DNA of 64,000 bases from assembly GCF_000975155.1 (NCBI RefSeq), contig NZ_BBRG01000001.1:1-64000 (forward strand), given 5' to 3'. The notes under the pieces are model-generated. The model did no database searches, was not told where the DNA came from, and saw only the letters and a program-made list of their open reading frames with translations. The DNA is from Demequina globuliformis. Its GTDB lineage: Bacteria > Actinomycetota > Actinomycetes > Actinomycetales > Demequinaceae. Shown here in pieces: positions 22,271-31,996 of the stretch. How positions within the stretch are numbered: position 1 is the first letter of the stretch; each line of letters starts with the position of its first letter. Made by a program: the position numbers and the translations under genes.

Positions 22271-23716
22271 ATGGCAGGAGCTGCACCACACACCCCGTCG
22301 GACGCTTTGGTGTTCTTTGGCGCCAGCGGCGACCTGGCCCGCAAGTCAATCTTTCCTTCGCTGTACAAGATGGTGAAGTCGGGCAACCTCACTGTGCCGG
22401 TGATTGGGGTGGCGTACTCGCAATGGACGCTCGATGACTTGCACCAGCGCGCACGCGACGCGATCGATGCCACGCCATCCGGCGTCGATGATCCGGCAGC
22501 GCTCGACCGCCTCTTGAGCCTGCTGAGGTACGTCGATGGCGACTATCAGGATCCGACTACGTTTACGGCCCTGCGCGACGTGCTCGGCGAATGCGGCGCC
22601 CCCACGCATTACCTTGCCATTCCCCCGAGTCTGTTCGGCACCGTAGTGCAGGGGCTCAAGAGCGTAGATCTGCACCGCAATGCGCGGGTGGTGGTGGAAA
22701 AGCCCTTCGGAAGGGACCTCCAGTCCGCTCGGGAACTCAACTCGGTCATCACCGATGCCTTTGACGAGTCGGCCATTTTCCGCATCGATCACTTCCTCGG
22801 CAAGGAAGAGATCATGAACCTCCTGTACTTCCGTTTCGCCAACGCCATGTTTGAGCCAATCTGGAACCGCAACTACATCGAGTCCGTCCAGGTGACCTTT
22901 GCCGAGGACTTTGGCGTGCGTGGGCGCGGCGCCTTTTACGAGTCCGCGGGAGCGCTACGCGACGTCGTCGAGAACCACCTCTTTCAGATCGTGGCGCTGC
23001 TCACCATGGAGGCACCCACCTATCAGGGGTACGGCGCGGTGCAGTCAGCGAAGGCCAACGTCTTCAAGGCGATGCGGCCGCTGACCCGGCACGACTACGT
23101 GCGCGGGCAGTTCGTGGGGTACCGCGACGAAGACGGCGTCGCCGAGCATTCCGACGTGGAAACGTACGCGGCCGTTCGCCTGTTCATCGACTCATGGCGG
23201 TGGTCGGACGTACCGTTTTACCTGCGTACTGGCAAATGCCTGGCCGCCTCTGCAGGCGAGGTCGTCGTCAACTTCAAGCGCCCGCCGCAGGCGCTGTTCA
23301 ACGACGCCTTGGATCCCGATCAGCACCCCAACCGACTGAGGTTCCGCCTGCAGCCAGAGGGAGAGATCGGCCTCGGGGTGAGGGTCAAACGGCCTGGCGA
23401 GGAGTTCGTCGGCCACGAGCAGGAGCTCCTGTTGCCTACGGAGAGTCCCTTGGAACGCGAGCCCTACGAACGCCTCTTGTCGGACGCACTTCAAGGTGAC
23501 AGTGCGCTCTTCACGCACGAAGACTCCGTGGAAGCGGCCTGGAAGGTTGTCGACGCCGTACTCACCGACCACGCCGCCACCATCCCGTATCAACCCGGCA
23601 CGTGGGGCCCTGAGGAGGCGGCCGGCCGCCTCATCGGGGATGACGGGCCGTGGCACAACCCTCAGCCGCACGCGCGCACATACTCGGCACCACACAACGG
23701 AGGACACGCACGATGA
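22271..23716 (+). CDS. zwf: Glucose-6-phosphate 1-dehydrogenase
   Basis: First step of the oxidative pentose phosphate pathway, yielding NADPH. The 481-residue protein has the nucleotide-binding GASGDLARK motif at residues 17-25 and the active-site signature RIDHFLGKE near residue 175. A GAGGAA ribosome binding site precedes ATG 22271. The stop overlaps gnd (ATGA), so the two oxidative steps are coupled; the lactonase gene is not between them. Confidence 0.97.
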   Translation: MAGAAPHTPSDALVFFGASGDLARKSIFPSLYKMVKSGNLTVPVIGVAYSQWTLDDLHQRARDAIDATPSGVDDPAALDRLLSLLRYVDGDYQDPTTFTALRDVLGECGAPTHYLAIPPSLFGTVVQGLKSVDLHRNARVVVEKPFGRDLQSARELNSVITDAFDESAIFRIDHFLGKEEIMNLLYFRFANAMFEPIWNRNYIESVQVTFAEDFGVRGRGAFYESAGALRDVVENHLFQIVALLTMEAPTYQGYGAVQSAKANVFKAMRPLTRHDYVRGQFVGYRDEDGVAEHSDVETYAAVRLFIDSWRWSDVPFYLRTGKCLAASAGEVVVNFKRPPQALFNDALDPDQHPNRLRFRLQPEGEIGLGVRVKRPGEEFVGHEQELLLPTESPLEREPYERLLSDALQGDSALFTHEDSVEAAWKVVDAVLTDHAATIPYQPGTWGPEEAAGRLIGDDGPWHNPQPHARTYSAPHNGGHAR

Positions 23717-24762
23717 CCACGACAGACGACAGCCCTCGCCAGCAACTGGGAATGGTCGGCCTGGGCCGCATGGGCGCGGGCCTCACGCGCCGCCTCATGC
23801 GCGACGGTCACACGGTCGCGGTGCACGACGTCTCCACCGAGGCGATCGACTCCCTCGCGGCCGACGGCGCCATCCCTGCCCACGACCTTCAGGACTTTGT
23901 CGCTGCGCTTGAGGCGCCGCGAGCGGTCTGGGTTATGGTCCCTGCGGGGCGCATCACGCAACAGGTCATCAACGATCTCGCGGACGTTCTCGAACCCGGC
24001 GACACGATCATCGATGGTGGCAATAGCTACTACCGCGACGACATCGCGCACGCGCGAATGCTGGCGGATCAGGGCATTCACCTCATCGACTGCGGCACCT
24101 CCGGCGGCGTGTGGGGTCTGGAACGCGGGTTCTGCCTCATGATCGGCGGCGAAGCGGATACCGTGAACCGCTTGGCTCCCATTTGGGACACCATTGCGCC
24201 TGGGGCCGACGCCGCCGAGCGTACTCCAGGACTATCAGGAGATGTGTCGCCAGCAGAGCGTGGTTGGCTTCACTGCGGTCCCACCGGTGCCGGCCACTTT
24301 GTGAAGATGGTGCACAACGGCATTGAGTACGGACTGATGGCGGCGTACGCGGAGGGCCTTAACGTCCTGCGCAATGCGAACATCGGCTCGCTCGAGCGCC
24401 AGGCGGATGCCGAGACCGCTCCGCTCGCTCACCCCGAGTTCTATCAGTACGACATCCCCGTCGATCAGGTCGCGGAAGTTTGGCGCCGCGGCTCTGTTGT
24501 GGGGTCGTGGCTACTCGACCTCACCGCGGAGGCGCTGCAGCGGGACCCCGACCTCCAGGAGTTCTCCGGCGCGGTGGCGGACTCGGGCGAGGGTCGCTGG
24601 ACGTCGATCGCAGCCATCGACGAGGGTGTCCCCACCCCCGTGCTCACGACCGCGCTGTACAGCCGCTTTGCTTCACGTGACCTCGACATCTACGCCGAGA
24701 AGGTGCTGTCAGCCATGCGCAAGGGGTTTGGCGGCCATGTCGAGCGGCCCACTGGTGAGTAG
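23713..24762 (+). CDS. gnd: 6-phosphogluconate dehydrogenase, decarboxylating (short GndA-like type)
   Basis: Oxidises 6-phosphogluconate to ribulose-5-phosphate and CO2. It is 349 residues, the short (COG1023-like) form rather than the 470-residue form. It has [15 protein letters not shown] for cofactor binding and the substrate motif [10 protein letters not shown]. The middle [19 protein letters not shown] motif contains the catalytic lysine. The short class often uses NAD+, so cofactor choice is uncertain. Confidence 0.94.
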   Translation: MTTTDDSPRQQLGMVGLGRMGAGLTRRLMRDGHTVAVHDVSTEAIDSLAADGAIPAHDLQDFVAALEAPRAVWVMVPAGRITQQVINDLADVLEPGDTIIDGGNSYYRDDIAHARMLADQGIHLIDCGTSGGVWGLERGFCLMIGGEADTVNRLAPIWDTIAPGADAAERTPGLSGDVSPAERGWLHCGPTGAGHFVKMVHNGIEYGLMAAYAEGLNVLRNANIGSLERQADAETAPLAHPEFYQYDIPVDQVAEVWRRGSVVGSWLLDLTAEALQRDPDLQEFSGAVADSGEGRWTSIAAIDEGVPTPVLTTALYSRFASRDLDIYAEKVLSAMRKGFGGHVERPTGE

Positions 24763-24770
24763 CGCGCCGT

Positions 24771-24807
24771 CGCCAGCGACCTGAGGTCGGCTAGGCCCTC
24801 GCTGGCG
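24771..24807. terminator. Inverted repeat between convergent gnd and membrane-protein genes
   Basis: CGCCAGCGA (24771-24779) and TCGCTGGCG (24799-24807) are perfect 9-base arms with a 19-base loop. They lie at the 3' junction of two convergent genes and overlap the end of the minus-strand one. No T tract is present on either side, so a terminator role is only suggested by position. Confidence 0.35.
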
Positions 24808-25252
24808 CGAGCGCGTCGATCAACGCGCGCTCATCCGCGACGCCCAAGAACACCTCGGAACCGTCGACAAGCGTCAATACCACTGCGGTGGTGCCGGTCG
24901 TCGTGTACGCGCGGGAGCCTCCGCCGCCAAGGCCATAGCGCCATCCCCAGCCACCGAACTCCCCGATGGGTCGGTACGTCCGCCGCTCGACGTCGGTAAT
25001 CTGCTCGGCGGCGATGTCGCGTCGCAAGACACCCGCGAGCGACACGCTCACGCCCCGAGCCGATCCCGTGATGGTGAGCGGCATGAAGGCAAGGCCGACA
25101 AGGAGAGCGGTCGTGGGAACGCTCAGCCATGGCGCCGTTGTCCACACATCATTCGCGGAGAACAGCCATACGCACACGACGACCGAGGCCAGCAACGTGA
25201 CGCCCGTGACGGGGTTCTGCCAGGACCATTGCCGCGAGCGATACTCAGTCAT
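24791..25252 (-). CDS. Membrane protein of unknown function, PH-domain-like
   Basis: A 153-residue protein with two hydrophobic helices at about residues 18-35 and 42-60. A soluble C-terminal part follows with a Gly-rich stretch (GGWGWRYGLGGGG) and a VVLTLVDGSEVFLGV strand pattern. This layout resembles small actinobacterial proteins with bacterial PH-like domains, but I cannot name a family securely. A CTGGAG ribosome binding site precedes the ATG. Confidence 0.75.
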   Translation of the reverse strand: MTEYRSRQWSWQNPVTGVTLLASVVVCVWLFSANDVWTTAPWLSVPTTALLVGLAFMPLTITGSARGVSVSLAGVLRRDIAAEQITDVERRTYRPIGEFGGWGWRYGLGGGGSRAYTTTGTTAVVLTLVDGSEVFLGVADERALIDALAPARA

Positions 25253-25343
25253 TGCTCCAGCCTGACACAGCCCACATGTGCCCGGAATCCCACGCGAGGA
25301 TGATCCCAGCCGTGCCTGCCCCCCGCTTGGCGCTCCTCACGGG

Positions 25344-25721
25344 CTAGGCGAAGGCCTCGATGAGCATCCATGCCAGCGCGGCGACCGCGATGATCCCGGC
25401 GAAGACACTCAAGACTGCGACGCGGAACCTCGCACCCCCGAGGCCAGCATGCTCCCGTCCCTCGCGCATCTGGCGCGCGGCAACGCGATAGCGCCTCGAC
25501 ACCGACAGGTGCAACGTCAGCCCCACGACGAGCCCCACCACGGCCAACGTGTACGCCGCGGGGCCATAGACGAGAGCGAGAAGCTGAGCGCCGGCCACGG
25601 CGATGAGCGCAATCCTCAAAGCCGTGCGGCGCCACGCGAGCACAGTCAGCGTGTGAATGTCGAAGATGTCAGGGGGCCGGAAGGGCCCGGAACCCTGGGA
25701 GGGTGCTCCGGTGCGCGTCAT
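25344..25721 (-). CDS. DUF202 (YidH-like) membrane protein
   Basis: A 125-residue protein with three hydrophobic helices. The DUF202 motif is recognisable as VLAWRRTALRIALIA at residues 27-41. It starts at ATG 25721, overlapping the upstream DUF202 gene as ATGA, so two members of the family are coupled. Function of the family is unknown; it acts in the cytoplasmic membrane. Confidence 0.85.
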   Translation of the reverse strand: MTRTGAPSQGSGPFRPPDIFDIHTLTVLAWRRTALRIALIAVAGAQLLALVYGPAAYTLAVVGLVVGLTLHLSVSRRYRVAARQMREGREHAGLGGARFRVAVLSVFAGIIAVAALAWMLIEAFA

Positions 25722-26053
25722 GACGACGTCGCGAGGAACGCGCCAACGGTTAGCACGAGGGTGGCGACAATGACTCCCACCACAATGACGGCCCCGACGT
25801 GCAGCGTTGGCGTCCAGTTCCCACTGCCAGCGTCGCGGTTGGTCGCGCGCCATCCCAGCCACGACTGCACAGCCGCAAGTATGCCAAGGGAAACAAAAAT
25901 GCACCCTGAGCCAAGCAACCACCCAGGGTGCACCGGCGGATCCAACGCCACCAGCGCCGCGCCAGTTGCGGTCAGCGCCAGCGACGTGCGCACCCATGCC
26001 AAGAACGTCCGCTCGTTAGCAAGCGCCACTTGCGGCGTGACCTGGTGACTCAT
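25718..26053 (-). CDS. DUF202 (YidH-like) membrane protein
   Basis: A 111-residue protein with the canonical DUF202 motif LANERTFLAWVRTSLAL at residues 11-27 and three hydrophobic helices. A strong ribosome binding site (GGAGGAG) precedes ATG 26053. It heads a two-gene operon with the other DUF202 gene, the usual paired arrangement (YidG/YidH-like). Confidence 0.88.
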   Translation of the reverse strand: MSHQVTPQVALANERTFLAWVRTSLALTATGAALVALDPPVHPGWLLGSGCIFVSLGILAAVQSWLGWRATNRDAGSGNWTPTLHVGAVIVVGVIVATLVLTVGAFLATSS

Positions 26054-26218
26054 CGATCTCCTCCTCGACACCACCGGCAAACATGGCGCAAGGCCGTTTA
26101 CCGGCCCCTTCGTGTGCGCCCACTTTTCACACGCTACCGCCCGGACCGGGCGCGTGGAACGTCATCGACGCATCGGCCCGCTGTTCGCACAGACCGTTAA
26201 GCCGCGGCCGCCACAGCG

Positions 26219-27064
26219 CTACTGCGAGGAGCGAGCGCGCGCGGTGATGATTCCCGCGTACGGCCCGTCGAGGGGACCGGGCTCGCCCATCCCCGTCACC
26301 CACAGCGCCGAGATATCGCCATCGAGGTAGAGGGCGTCTTCGACGCCGAGCTCGTCCCTAAAGAGGGTGGCGAAGTCCCAGAAGTTCGTGAGTGTCCACG
26401 ATTGCGCGAGGTACACCGTCTGTCCATCGGGACTCACGCCCACGCCAGACCGGACCGCGAGGTTGGTCGAGCCCTCATTGAACTCATGGTGGATCTCCCC
26501 GTCCAGCAGCAGTGCAGGGCCTGACTGCGTGGCCTCCCGCACCCCCTCCGGCGCATAGGCGTGGCTCTCGACGACGGCTGCGTGGTCGTCGTATACGGCA
26601 AAGACCGCATTGGGCATCAGGTGAAAATTGCCGCCGCCCTGATTGAGGTTGATGGGAACGAGTTCCTGCCCGTCTGACACGAGCAGCCCGCCTGGGACCA
26701 ACTGCTCGGTAAAGATCCCCGCGTTGGTCGCCACCGCGATCGTGGGGTCCGCGGCGAGCGCGTCGCGCAACATCGTCCCGGGGTCCTCGGCATCCCAGTC
26801 GACCGAGATCTCAAACTCGCCCAGCGGGAGAGACACCACCAGATAGCGGTTGCCTGCGTGCTCGACTCCCGTGGCGTCGACATCCGCAATCGGGTCCGGC
26901 GAGTCATCCTCGGGCGCCTGCGTCCACGTGCCACCACCGGTGTCCGCACTCGCCGTCTGGCCGTCGTCAGTGACCGTCACCGTGGGACTCGGCGTGGACG
27001 GACCGGCACACCCAGTCACCAAGGCTGCACCCACCAGACACACGGCAATGGGCCGATGCGCCAT
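26219..27064 (-). CDS. Phosphodiester glycosidase (DUF2233/NAGPA-like) lipoprotein
   Basis: A 281-residue exported lipoprotein: signal peptide from ATG 27064 with lipobox VTGC, then a Ser/Thr/Pro linker. A domain with NAGIFTEQLVPGGLLVSDGQE and a C-terminal DGDISALWV follows, as in the phosphodiester glycosidase family (mammalian uncovering enzyme, bacterial DUF2233 proteins). It would cleave sugar phosphodiesters at the cell surface. Longer in-frame starts exist, but ATG 27064 places the lipobox correctly. One GGGCCGATGC motif copy lies inside the signal peptide codons. Confidence 0.85.
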   Translation of the reverse strand: MAHRPIAVCLVGAALVTGCAGPSTPSPTVTVTDDGQTASADTGGGTWTQAPEDDSPDPIADVDATGVEHAGNRYLVVSLPLGEFEISVDWDAEDPGTMLRDALAADPTIAVATNAGIFTEQLVPGGLLVSDGQELVPINLNQGGGNFHLMPNAVFAVYDDHAAVVESHAYAPEGVREATQSGPALLLDGEIHHEFNEGSTNLAVRSGVGVSPDGQTVYLAQSWTLTNFWDFATLFRDELGVEDALYLDGDISALWVTGMGEPGPLDGPYAGIITARARSSQ

Positions 27065-27245
27065 GGGCAGGGCGCTGTCGACACGGGGCACGTAAGAGTG
27101 GATCAGGCGACAAGGCACGGCACCACTGTGGCACGACATTGTCCACGCCAGAGAGATTCCGCGCTGTGGAATCACTGGAGAGCCGCCGGGGTTGACTCAC
27201 GTGTCAGACCACCGTTGACACGCCCGCGAACACAGGGAGGCACCC

Positions 27246-28142
27246 ATGTCATTTGATCAGTTGACCTTCGACAACCCGGCCGAGCGCTATTCCGACATCA
27301 AGGGCCAAGCCCAATCGCAGCCCTTTCCAGGACTCGACAGCGACCTCACGCCGGCGGCGGACCACGGCGAGACGAGTTACCGCGGCACGGGACGACTCGC
27401 GGGGCGCAAGGCCCTCATCACCGGCGGCGACTCCGGCATTGGCGCGGCGGTCGCGATCGCCTTCGCCCGCGAAGGAGCGGACGTGGCTGTGAACTTCCTC
27501 GAGGAAGAAAGCGCAGACGCCGAGCGGGTGGCACGCATCATCGAAGAATCCGGTCAGCGCTGCCACCTCTTCCCAGGAGACATTCAGGACAGGGCCACGT
27601 GTCGCGCTCTGGTTAACGATGCCGCGACGGCTCTGGGCGGGATCGACATCCTCGTCAACAATGCGGGCCACCAGGTCTACCACAAGGACTTCACGGACAT
27701 CAGCGACGACGACCTCGACCGCACCATGAAGACCAACATCTACGCCATGGTGTGGTTGACGCAAGAGGCCATCCCACACATGCCAGCAGGGTCGACCATC
27801 ATCAACACCACCTCCGTGCAGGCCTACAAGCCGTCGCCCATCATCGTGGACTACGCGACCACGAAGGCCGGCATCAATGGATTCACCAAGGGACTCGCCA
27901 TGAACCTGGCTCCGCACGGAATCCGCGTCAACGCCGTCGCTCCCGGGCCCGTGTGGACCCCCTTGCAGGTCACCGACGGCCAGCCGCCCGAGAAGCTCGA
28001 CGGCTTCGGCGAAAACACCGCTTTGGGGCGCATGGGTCAGCCCGTCGAGATGGCACCGGCGTACGTATTTCTCGCCTCGCCCGAATCGAGTTACGTGGTG
28101 GGCGAGACCATCAACGTGAACGGCGGCCTACCCGTCCCGTAA
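27246..28142 (+). CDS. SDR family oxidoreductase (YghA / general stress protein 39-like)
   Basis: A classical short-chain dehydrogenase of 298 residues with a 40-residue N-terminal extension typical of the YghA/GSP39 group. It shows TGGDSGIGAAVA for cofactor binding, NNAG near residue 138, the catalytic serine in INTTSVQAY, and YATTK. Members are stress-linked aldehyde/alcohol dehydrogenases; substrate unknown. An AGGGAGG ribosome binding site precedes the ATG. Confidence 0.92.
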   Translation: MSFDQLTFDNPAERYSDIKGQAQSQPFPGLDSDLTPAADHGETSYRGTGRLAGRKALITGGDSGIGAAVAIAFAREGADVAVNFLEEESADAERVARIIEESGQRCHLFPGDIQDRATCRALVNDAATALGGIDILVNNAGHQVYHKDFTDISDDDLDRTMKTNIYAMVWLTQEAIPHMPAGSTIINTTSVQAYKPSPIIVDYATTKAGINGFTKGLAMNLAPHGIRVNAVAPGPVWTPLQVTDGQPPEKLDGFGENTALGRMGQPVEMAPAYVFLASPESSYVVGETINVNGGLPVP

Positions 28143-28173
28143 GCGGACGACCGGAACTACCTGACCGCGCCTG

Positions 28174-28245
28174 GCGAAGCACCCCACCCGGCGAAGCACC
28201 GTGCCTGGCGAAGAGCACCGCACCCGTCCAAGCACCATGCGCCCG
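28174..28245. repeat. Degenerate tandem repeat of GGCGAAGCACC units
   Basis: Between two convergent genes, units of 17-19 bases starting at 28174, 28191, 28208 and 28227 share the core GGCGAAG(AG)CACC with C-rich tails. The first two differ in only a few bases; the last is decayed. It may be a slippage-derived array or part of a termination region. Confidence 0.55.
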
Positions 28246-28263
28246 GGTGAAGGCGCGTGGGGA

Positions 28264-29913
28264 CTACATCTCGAGGCGAATCTGCTCGGCGTCAAGTTTG
28301 TCGAGGGTCGCCGAGAGCACCTCGGAGCTAAATATTCCTAGCCCGCGTGCCTCGATCAGCGCGTCACGCTTGGCCTCGATGACGGCGATGCGTTGAGTGG
28401 TGCGGTGATACGCGGGGTCGTCGGCGCGGTAGGCGGCGCGCGCTTGCGCCGCAGCGTCGTCGAGGTACCTGTCGAGTTCGGCCCTCTCCGCCGCTTCTTC
28501 CTGCGGCGTGGCTCCACGAGAGGGCTTGAGGAGTGCGATGGCGTACCGCACAGTACCTCCCTGAACGACCAAGGACCCTACGGCGACGATGTAGGCGATC
28601 AGGACCAACAAGGCGCGCCCGGGAGTATCGGTGGGGAGCGTCTGCGCCGCCGCCACCGTGACGACGCCACGCATGCCAGCCCACACCATCACGGCGCCCT
28701 CCCGCGGCCCGAGCGGCGCCCTCATCAGGTGACTGATATCTGCCTCAGTACGCTGCAGGTGGCGGGTCACACGCTCGTGACTGACCCTGCCGCTCGCGAT
28801 CGCTCTGCCGCGCACTCCCCCTGCGGCACGGCCCACCTGACGCATGGCGCCCGAGGCGGTTTCAGGGTCGCCCAGCCGCTCGCGAATCCGCTCAATGTGA
28901 GGGCGGAGGGCGGCTGCGCGGCGTGCCCGCCTCGCCTGCGCCCACAGCAGCGGCGCAATGAATGCGGCGCGCACAACCAGGACGAGTCCAAGCGCCCCTG
29001 CGGCGATGACGACAGCGAAGCCGACGCCGGCGTGCTCCGCTTCCACCACTTCGATCGTCGATAGCAGTTCGAGACCGACGATGAGATACACGGCACCCTC
29101 GAGGATGAGCTCGATGGCTCGCCACGTCTGTGTGTCCGACATGCGCACTTGGGGCGACAGCGCCCGCGCCGAGCCGTTGCCGGTCACGAGGCCACACACG
29201 ACGGCCGCCACCAGCCCAGAGGCCCCGACCAGTTCCGCCGGAATCGAAGCGATAAAGGGCACCGCCAACGTAAACACCGTGTTGGCCGTGGTGTCTTTGA
29301 CCCGGCCGGAGACCCACAGGTTGAACCGCCCCACGAGTAGGCCGATCACGACCGCCAGCGCCATCGCGATCACAAAGTCGAGGCTGACGTCCAGCACCGT
29401 GACCGAGGCGGTCGCGGCCACCACCGCACTGCGGAGGAGGACGAGCGCACACGCGTCGTTAAGGAGGCTCTCTCCCTCAAGGATACTGACCAGGCGCGGC
29501 GACACTCCTAGGCGCTTGATGATGGCCGTGGCGACTGGATCCGACGGCGACACAATCGCGCCCATGGCGAACGACCAGGCCCACGACAGGTCCGGAATCA
29601 CCCAGTGAAAGAACACACCGAGAACGGCCGTCGAGATGATCGTGAGCGCAACGGACAGTCCCGATATCGCCTTGAACTCCCGTCGGAAGTCGGTGGCAGG
29701 GATGGAGGCACCTGCCGCGAACAACAGCGGGGGCAATACGCCAGCGAGGATGATCTCTGGGTCGATCGCCACGTCGGGCACGAAGGGCAGCAGCGACATG
29801 CCAAATCCGATAGCCACGAGAATCAACGGCGCCGCGATGCCCACTCGGGGCGCGAACGCCGTCGCGAAGGCGATCGCCACGAGCGCCACCACCGCAATGA
29901 TCAGGAACTCCAC
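28264..29913 (-). CDS. Na+/H+ antiporter, CPA1 family
   Basis: A membrane antiporter of 549 residues with about 12 hydrophobic helices in the first 410 residues. The conserved ESLLNDACALVLLR segment carries the acidic transport-site residue, and the SPSDPVATAIIKRLG motif is also conserved. The C-terminal ~150 residues are mostly soluble. It probably exports Na+ in exchange for protons. I chose GTG 29913 because GGGAGG lies 7 bases upstream and the first helix starts at once. Confidence 0.92.
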   Translation of the reverse strand: MEFLIIAVVALVAIAFATAFAPRVGIAAPLILVAIGFGMSLLPFVPDVAIDPEIILAGVLPPLLFAAGASIPATDFRREFKAISGLSVALTIISTAVLGVFFHWVIPDLSWAWSFAMGAIVSPSDPVATAIIKRLGVSPRLVSILEGESLLNDACALVLLRSAVVAATASVTVLDVSLDFVIAMALAVVIGLLVGRFNLWVSGRVKDTTANTVFTLAVPFIASIPAELVGASGLVAAVVCGLVTGNGSARALSPQVRMSDTQTWRAIELILEGAVYLIVGLELLSTIEVVEAEHAGVGFAVVIAAGALGLVLVVRAAFIAPLLWAQARRARRAAALRPHIERIRERLGDPETASGAMRQVGRAAGGVRGRAIASGRVSHERVTRHLQRTEADISHLMRAPLGPREGAVMVWAGMRGVVTVAAAQTLPTDTPGRALLVLIAYIVAVGSLVVQGGTVRYAIALLKPSRGATPQEEAAERAELDRYLDDAAAQARAAYRADDPAYHRTTQRIAVIEAKRDALIEARGLGIFSSEVLSATLDKLDAEQIRLEM

Positions 29914-30077
29914 GCTGCGCCTCCCGAGCTGTGTGAGCGAGTTCTCGCCATCGTATCGACGCTGCCCGTGCGGCCGCCGCCGGTAGCTGGGACGAACGTC
30001 GGTTTTGTTCGCAGCCCGACCGAGGTAATGTCGGGAATGGCCCACGAGGCCCACGCCTACCCCGTTGAGGAGGACAG

Positions 30078-30371
30078 ATGCCCACCCCGCAGCAGTCCGC
30101 GACGCGCGCTCGTCCGCGAGTGCGTCCCGCCGTGCCGACGTTCCAGTCGGCGATGGGCGAAGGTCGGGCTCCGCTGCGAATGTGGGTGACGGACTTGACT
30201 CAGCGCGGGATGATCGTCAGCGACGGTGAAGGCGCCGCGATCTGGCCCATTGACGAGCGGTCCCGCCACGCGGTTGAGCAGGCGCTTGCGGTTGGCATCA
30301 ATGCGCTCGATGTGCACGACGATGGCCTGGTCGTGATCGCGGGTTCCGAGATCAACCTCGCGCCTTGGTGA
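30078..30371 (+). CDS. Small protein of unknown function
   Basis: A 97-residue soluble protein with a basic, Pro/Arg-rich first 20 residues. A compact domain follows: MWVTDLTQRGMIVSDGEGAAIWPIDERS...VGINALDVHDDGLVVIAGSEI. A strong ribosome binding site (GAGGAGG) and high-GC codon use support it as real. It is divergent from the antiporter and convergent with the radical SAM gene. No family recognised. Confidence 0.72.
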   Translation: MPTPQQSATRARPRVRPAVPTFQSAMGEGRAPLRMWVTDLTQRGMIVSDGEGAAIWPIDERSRHAVEQALAVGINALDVHDDGLVVIAGSEINLAPW

Positions 30372-30484
30372 TGCAGCGCCCCGAGTCCTGACGCTTCCTC
30401 TGCCCTCGGCATCGCTCACCGCCAGTGATCTGGCACCTGCGCCTCGCCCGTGGGACCTGGCGCTTCAGCCGCGCGGAAGTGCCC

Positions 30485-31612
30485 CTAGAACAACGTTGCT
30501 GACTCGTCGCGTTCGAGCGCGAGGTTGGCACGAGCGTCCTGTCGCGTGGCCGCCAGCCCGGAGTCTCGGACACGGGTGCGCCGCCATTCGCCGTTGTCGT
30601 CGCGCGCGTTGGCACGCGCCTGCGCCGTCTGACCCATTGAACCCGTCTGGGGATCCTCCACTGCACGTTCAAGGCCGTGTGCGCGGATCAGCGGCCGGAT
30701 ACGTTCCGCGAGCTCGCGCCGGTAGTGCTTGGGCGCGTAGCTGCCATCGCCGTACAAGCGGCGATAGCGTGGCGTGAGGTCAGGCCGGTGCGTGTTGAGC
30801 CAGCGCGCGTACCATTCTTTGACTCCCGGACGCAGGTGGAGAGCCGTGTACGTGACGGAGGTGGCACCCGCCTCCTTGATCCTGCCCAGTGCTTGGTCGA
30901 GATGCTCCGGCGCGTCGGTGAGATATGGCAGTACCGGCATCATGAACACCGCGACACTGAACCCAGCCTCCGCCGCCGCCGTCACAGTCGCGAGGCGCGC
31001 GGCGGTGCTGGGCGTACCAGGCTCGATGCTTTGTTGAAGGTCATCATCGAAGATCGCAATCGACATGGCAATGTCGACGGGCACCGACCTCGCCGCTTGC
31101 TGGAGGCGCGGAAGGTCGCGCCGTACCAGCGTCCCCTTGGTGAGGATCGACATGGGGGTCCCGGAGTCCGCGAGCGCGTCGATGATGCCGGGCATCAGCT
31201 GATACCGGCCCTCTGCGCGCTGGTACGGGTCGGTGTTGGTACCAAGTGCCACGTGCTCGCGTTGCCACGAGGGCTTCGCGAGATCCGCCCGCAGCGCTTC
31301 CGCGATGTTGGTCTTCACGATCACCTGGTTGTCGAAGTCCGTGCCAGCGTCGAGTTCGAGGTACTGGTGGCTGGGCCGCGCGAAGCAATAAACGCAGGCA
31401 TGGGAACAACCTCGATACGGGTTGATGGTCCATGTGAACGGCACGGCAGAGTTCACGCCTACCTTGTTGAGCGCACTCTTCGCGTGAATCTCGTGAAAGG
31501 TGACACCGGCGAACTCAGGCGTGCGGACGGACCTGATGAAGGTGTTGAGGCGCGCGAGCCCTGGCAGCACGTCTGCCTGCTCCACGGTGGTCACCTGGCT
31601 GTCCCATCGCAT
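30485..31612 (-). CDS. Rv2578c-family radical SAM protein (spore photoproduct lyase-related)
   Basis: A 375-residue radical S-adenosylmethionine enzyme. The iron-sulfur motif CSHACVYC (CxxxCxxC) lies near residue 75, and the following GTNTDPYQRAEGRYQL segment is typical of the Rv2578c/SPL-related group. The start ATG 31612 gives the family N-terminus MRW. A palindromic LexA box lies 8 bases upstream and overlaps the only plausible -10 box, so the gene is probably SOS-induced and may act on damaged nucleic acid. The exact substrate is unknown. Confidence 0.88.
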   Translation of the reverse strand: MRWDSQVTTVEQADVLPGLARLNTFIRSVRTPEFAGVTFHEIHAKSALNKVGVNSAVPFTWTINPYRGCSHACVYCFARPSHQYLELDAGTDFDNQVIVKTNIAEALRADLAKPSWQREHVALGTNTDPYQRAEGRYQLMPGIIDALADSGTPMSILTKGTLVRRDLPRLQQAARSVPVDIAMSIAIFDDDLQQSIEPGTPSTAARLATVTAAAEAGFSVAVFMMPVLPYLTDAPEHLDQALGRIKEAGATSVTYTALHLRPGVKEWYARWLNTHRPDLTPRYRRLYGDGSYAPKHYRRELAERIRPLIRAHGLERAVEDPQTGSMGQTAQARANARDDNGEWRRTRVRDSGLAATRQDARANLALERDESATLF

Positions 31613-31619
31613 GCGTCCA

Positions 31620-31637
31620 TTCGAACATACGTTCGAA
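31620..31637. promoter_or_regulatory. LexA (SOS) box
   Basis: TTCGAACATACGTTCGAA has 7-base perfect arms, TTCGAAC and GTTCGAA, around four bases. It matches the actinobacterial/Gram-positive SOS box (CGAAC-N4-GTTCG). It sits 8 bases upstream of the radical SAM ATG on the minus strand, and the minus-strand TATGTT inside it could be the -10 element. Confidence 0.8.
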
Positions 31638-31657
31638 CCCCTGGCAAGCATGACGCG

Positions 31658-31996
31658 CTACGGGACCTCCGTGCGGTGGCGCAGCGCGTTGTGTCGTTCG
31701 GCGACGGCGGCGCTGGCAGTCGGCGTAGCGCTGGACGCGGCGGCGGGCAGTTCCGGGCTCAGGCCAGTCGCCGGCGACGCCCACGAGTCCACGAGCGCGG
31801 CAATCTTGTCACGGTGCTTCCGAGCGCGCTCGGAGTCGAACGACCACCCCTCCCCCTCGACGGCCGAGGCGGACGGTGACGTCGACACGGTGCTGTCCCC
31901 GGCATCGGCCGCACCCCACGCGCAGCCGGTCAGAACGGACAGCGCGAACCCCGCACCGGCAAGAACAGAGACTGAAGTTGAGCGGAATGTCGTCAC
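31658..31996 (-). CDS. Small putative lipoprotein
   Basis: A 112-residue protein: signal peptide with lipobox LTGC (cysteine about residue 24), an acidic/Ser-rich linker, and a short helical part, SFDSERARKHRDKIAALVDSW. The tail is Ala/Ser/Pro-rich. The GTG at 31996 has an AAGGGGG-like ribosome binding site upstream. It lies 45 bases upstream of the radical SAM gene on the same strand; the LexA box is between them. No family recognised. Confidence 0.65.
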   Translation of the reverse strand: MTTFRSTSVSVLAGAGFALSVLTGCAWGAADAGDSTVSTSPSASAVEGEGWSFDSERARKHRDKIAALVDSWASPATGLSPELPAAASSATPTASAAVAERHNALRHRTEVP

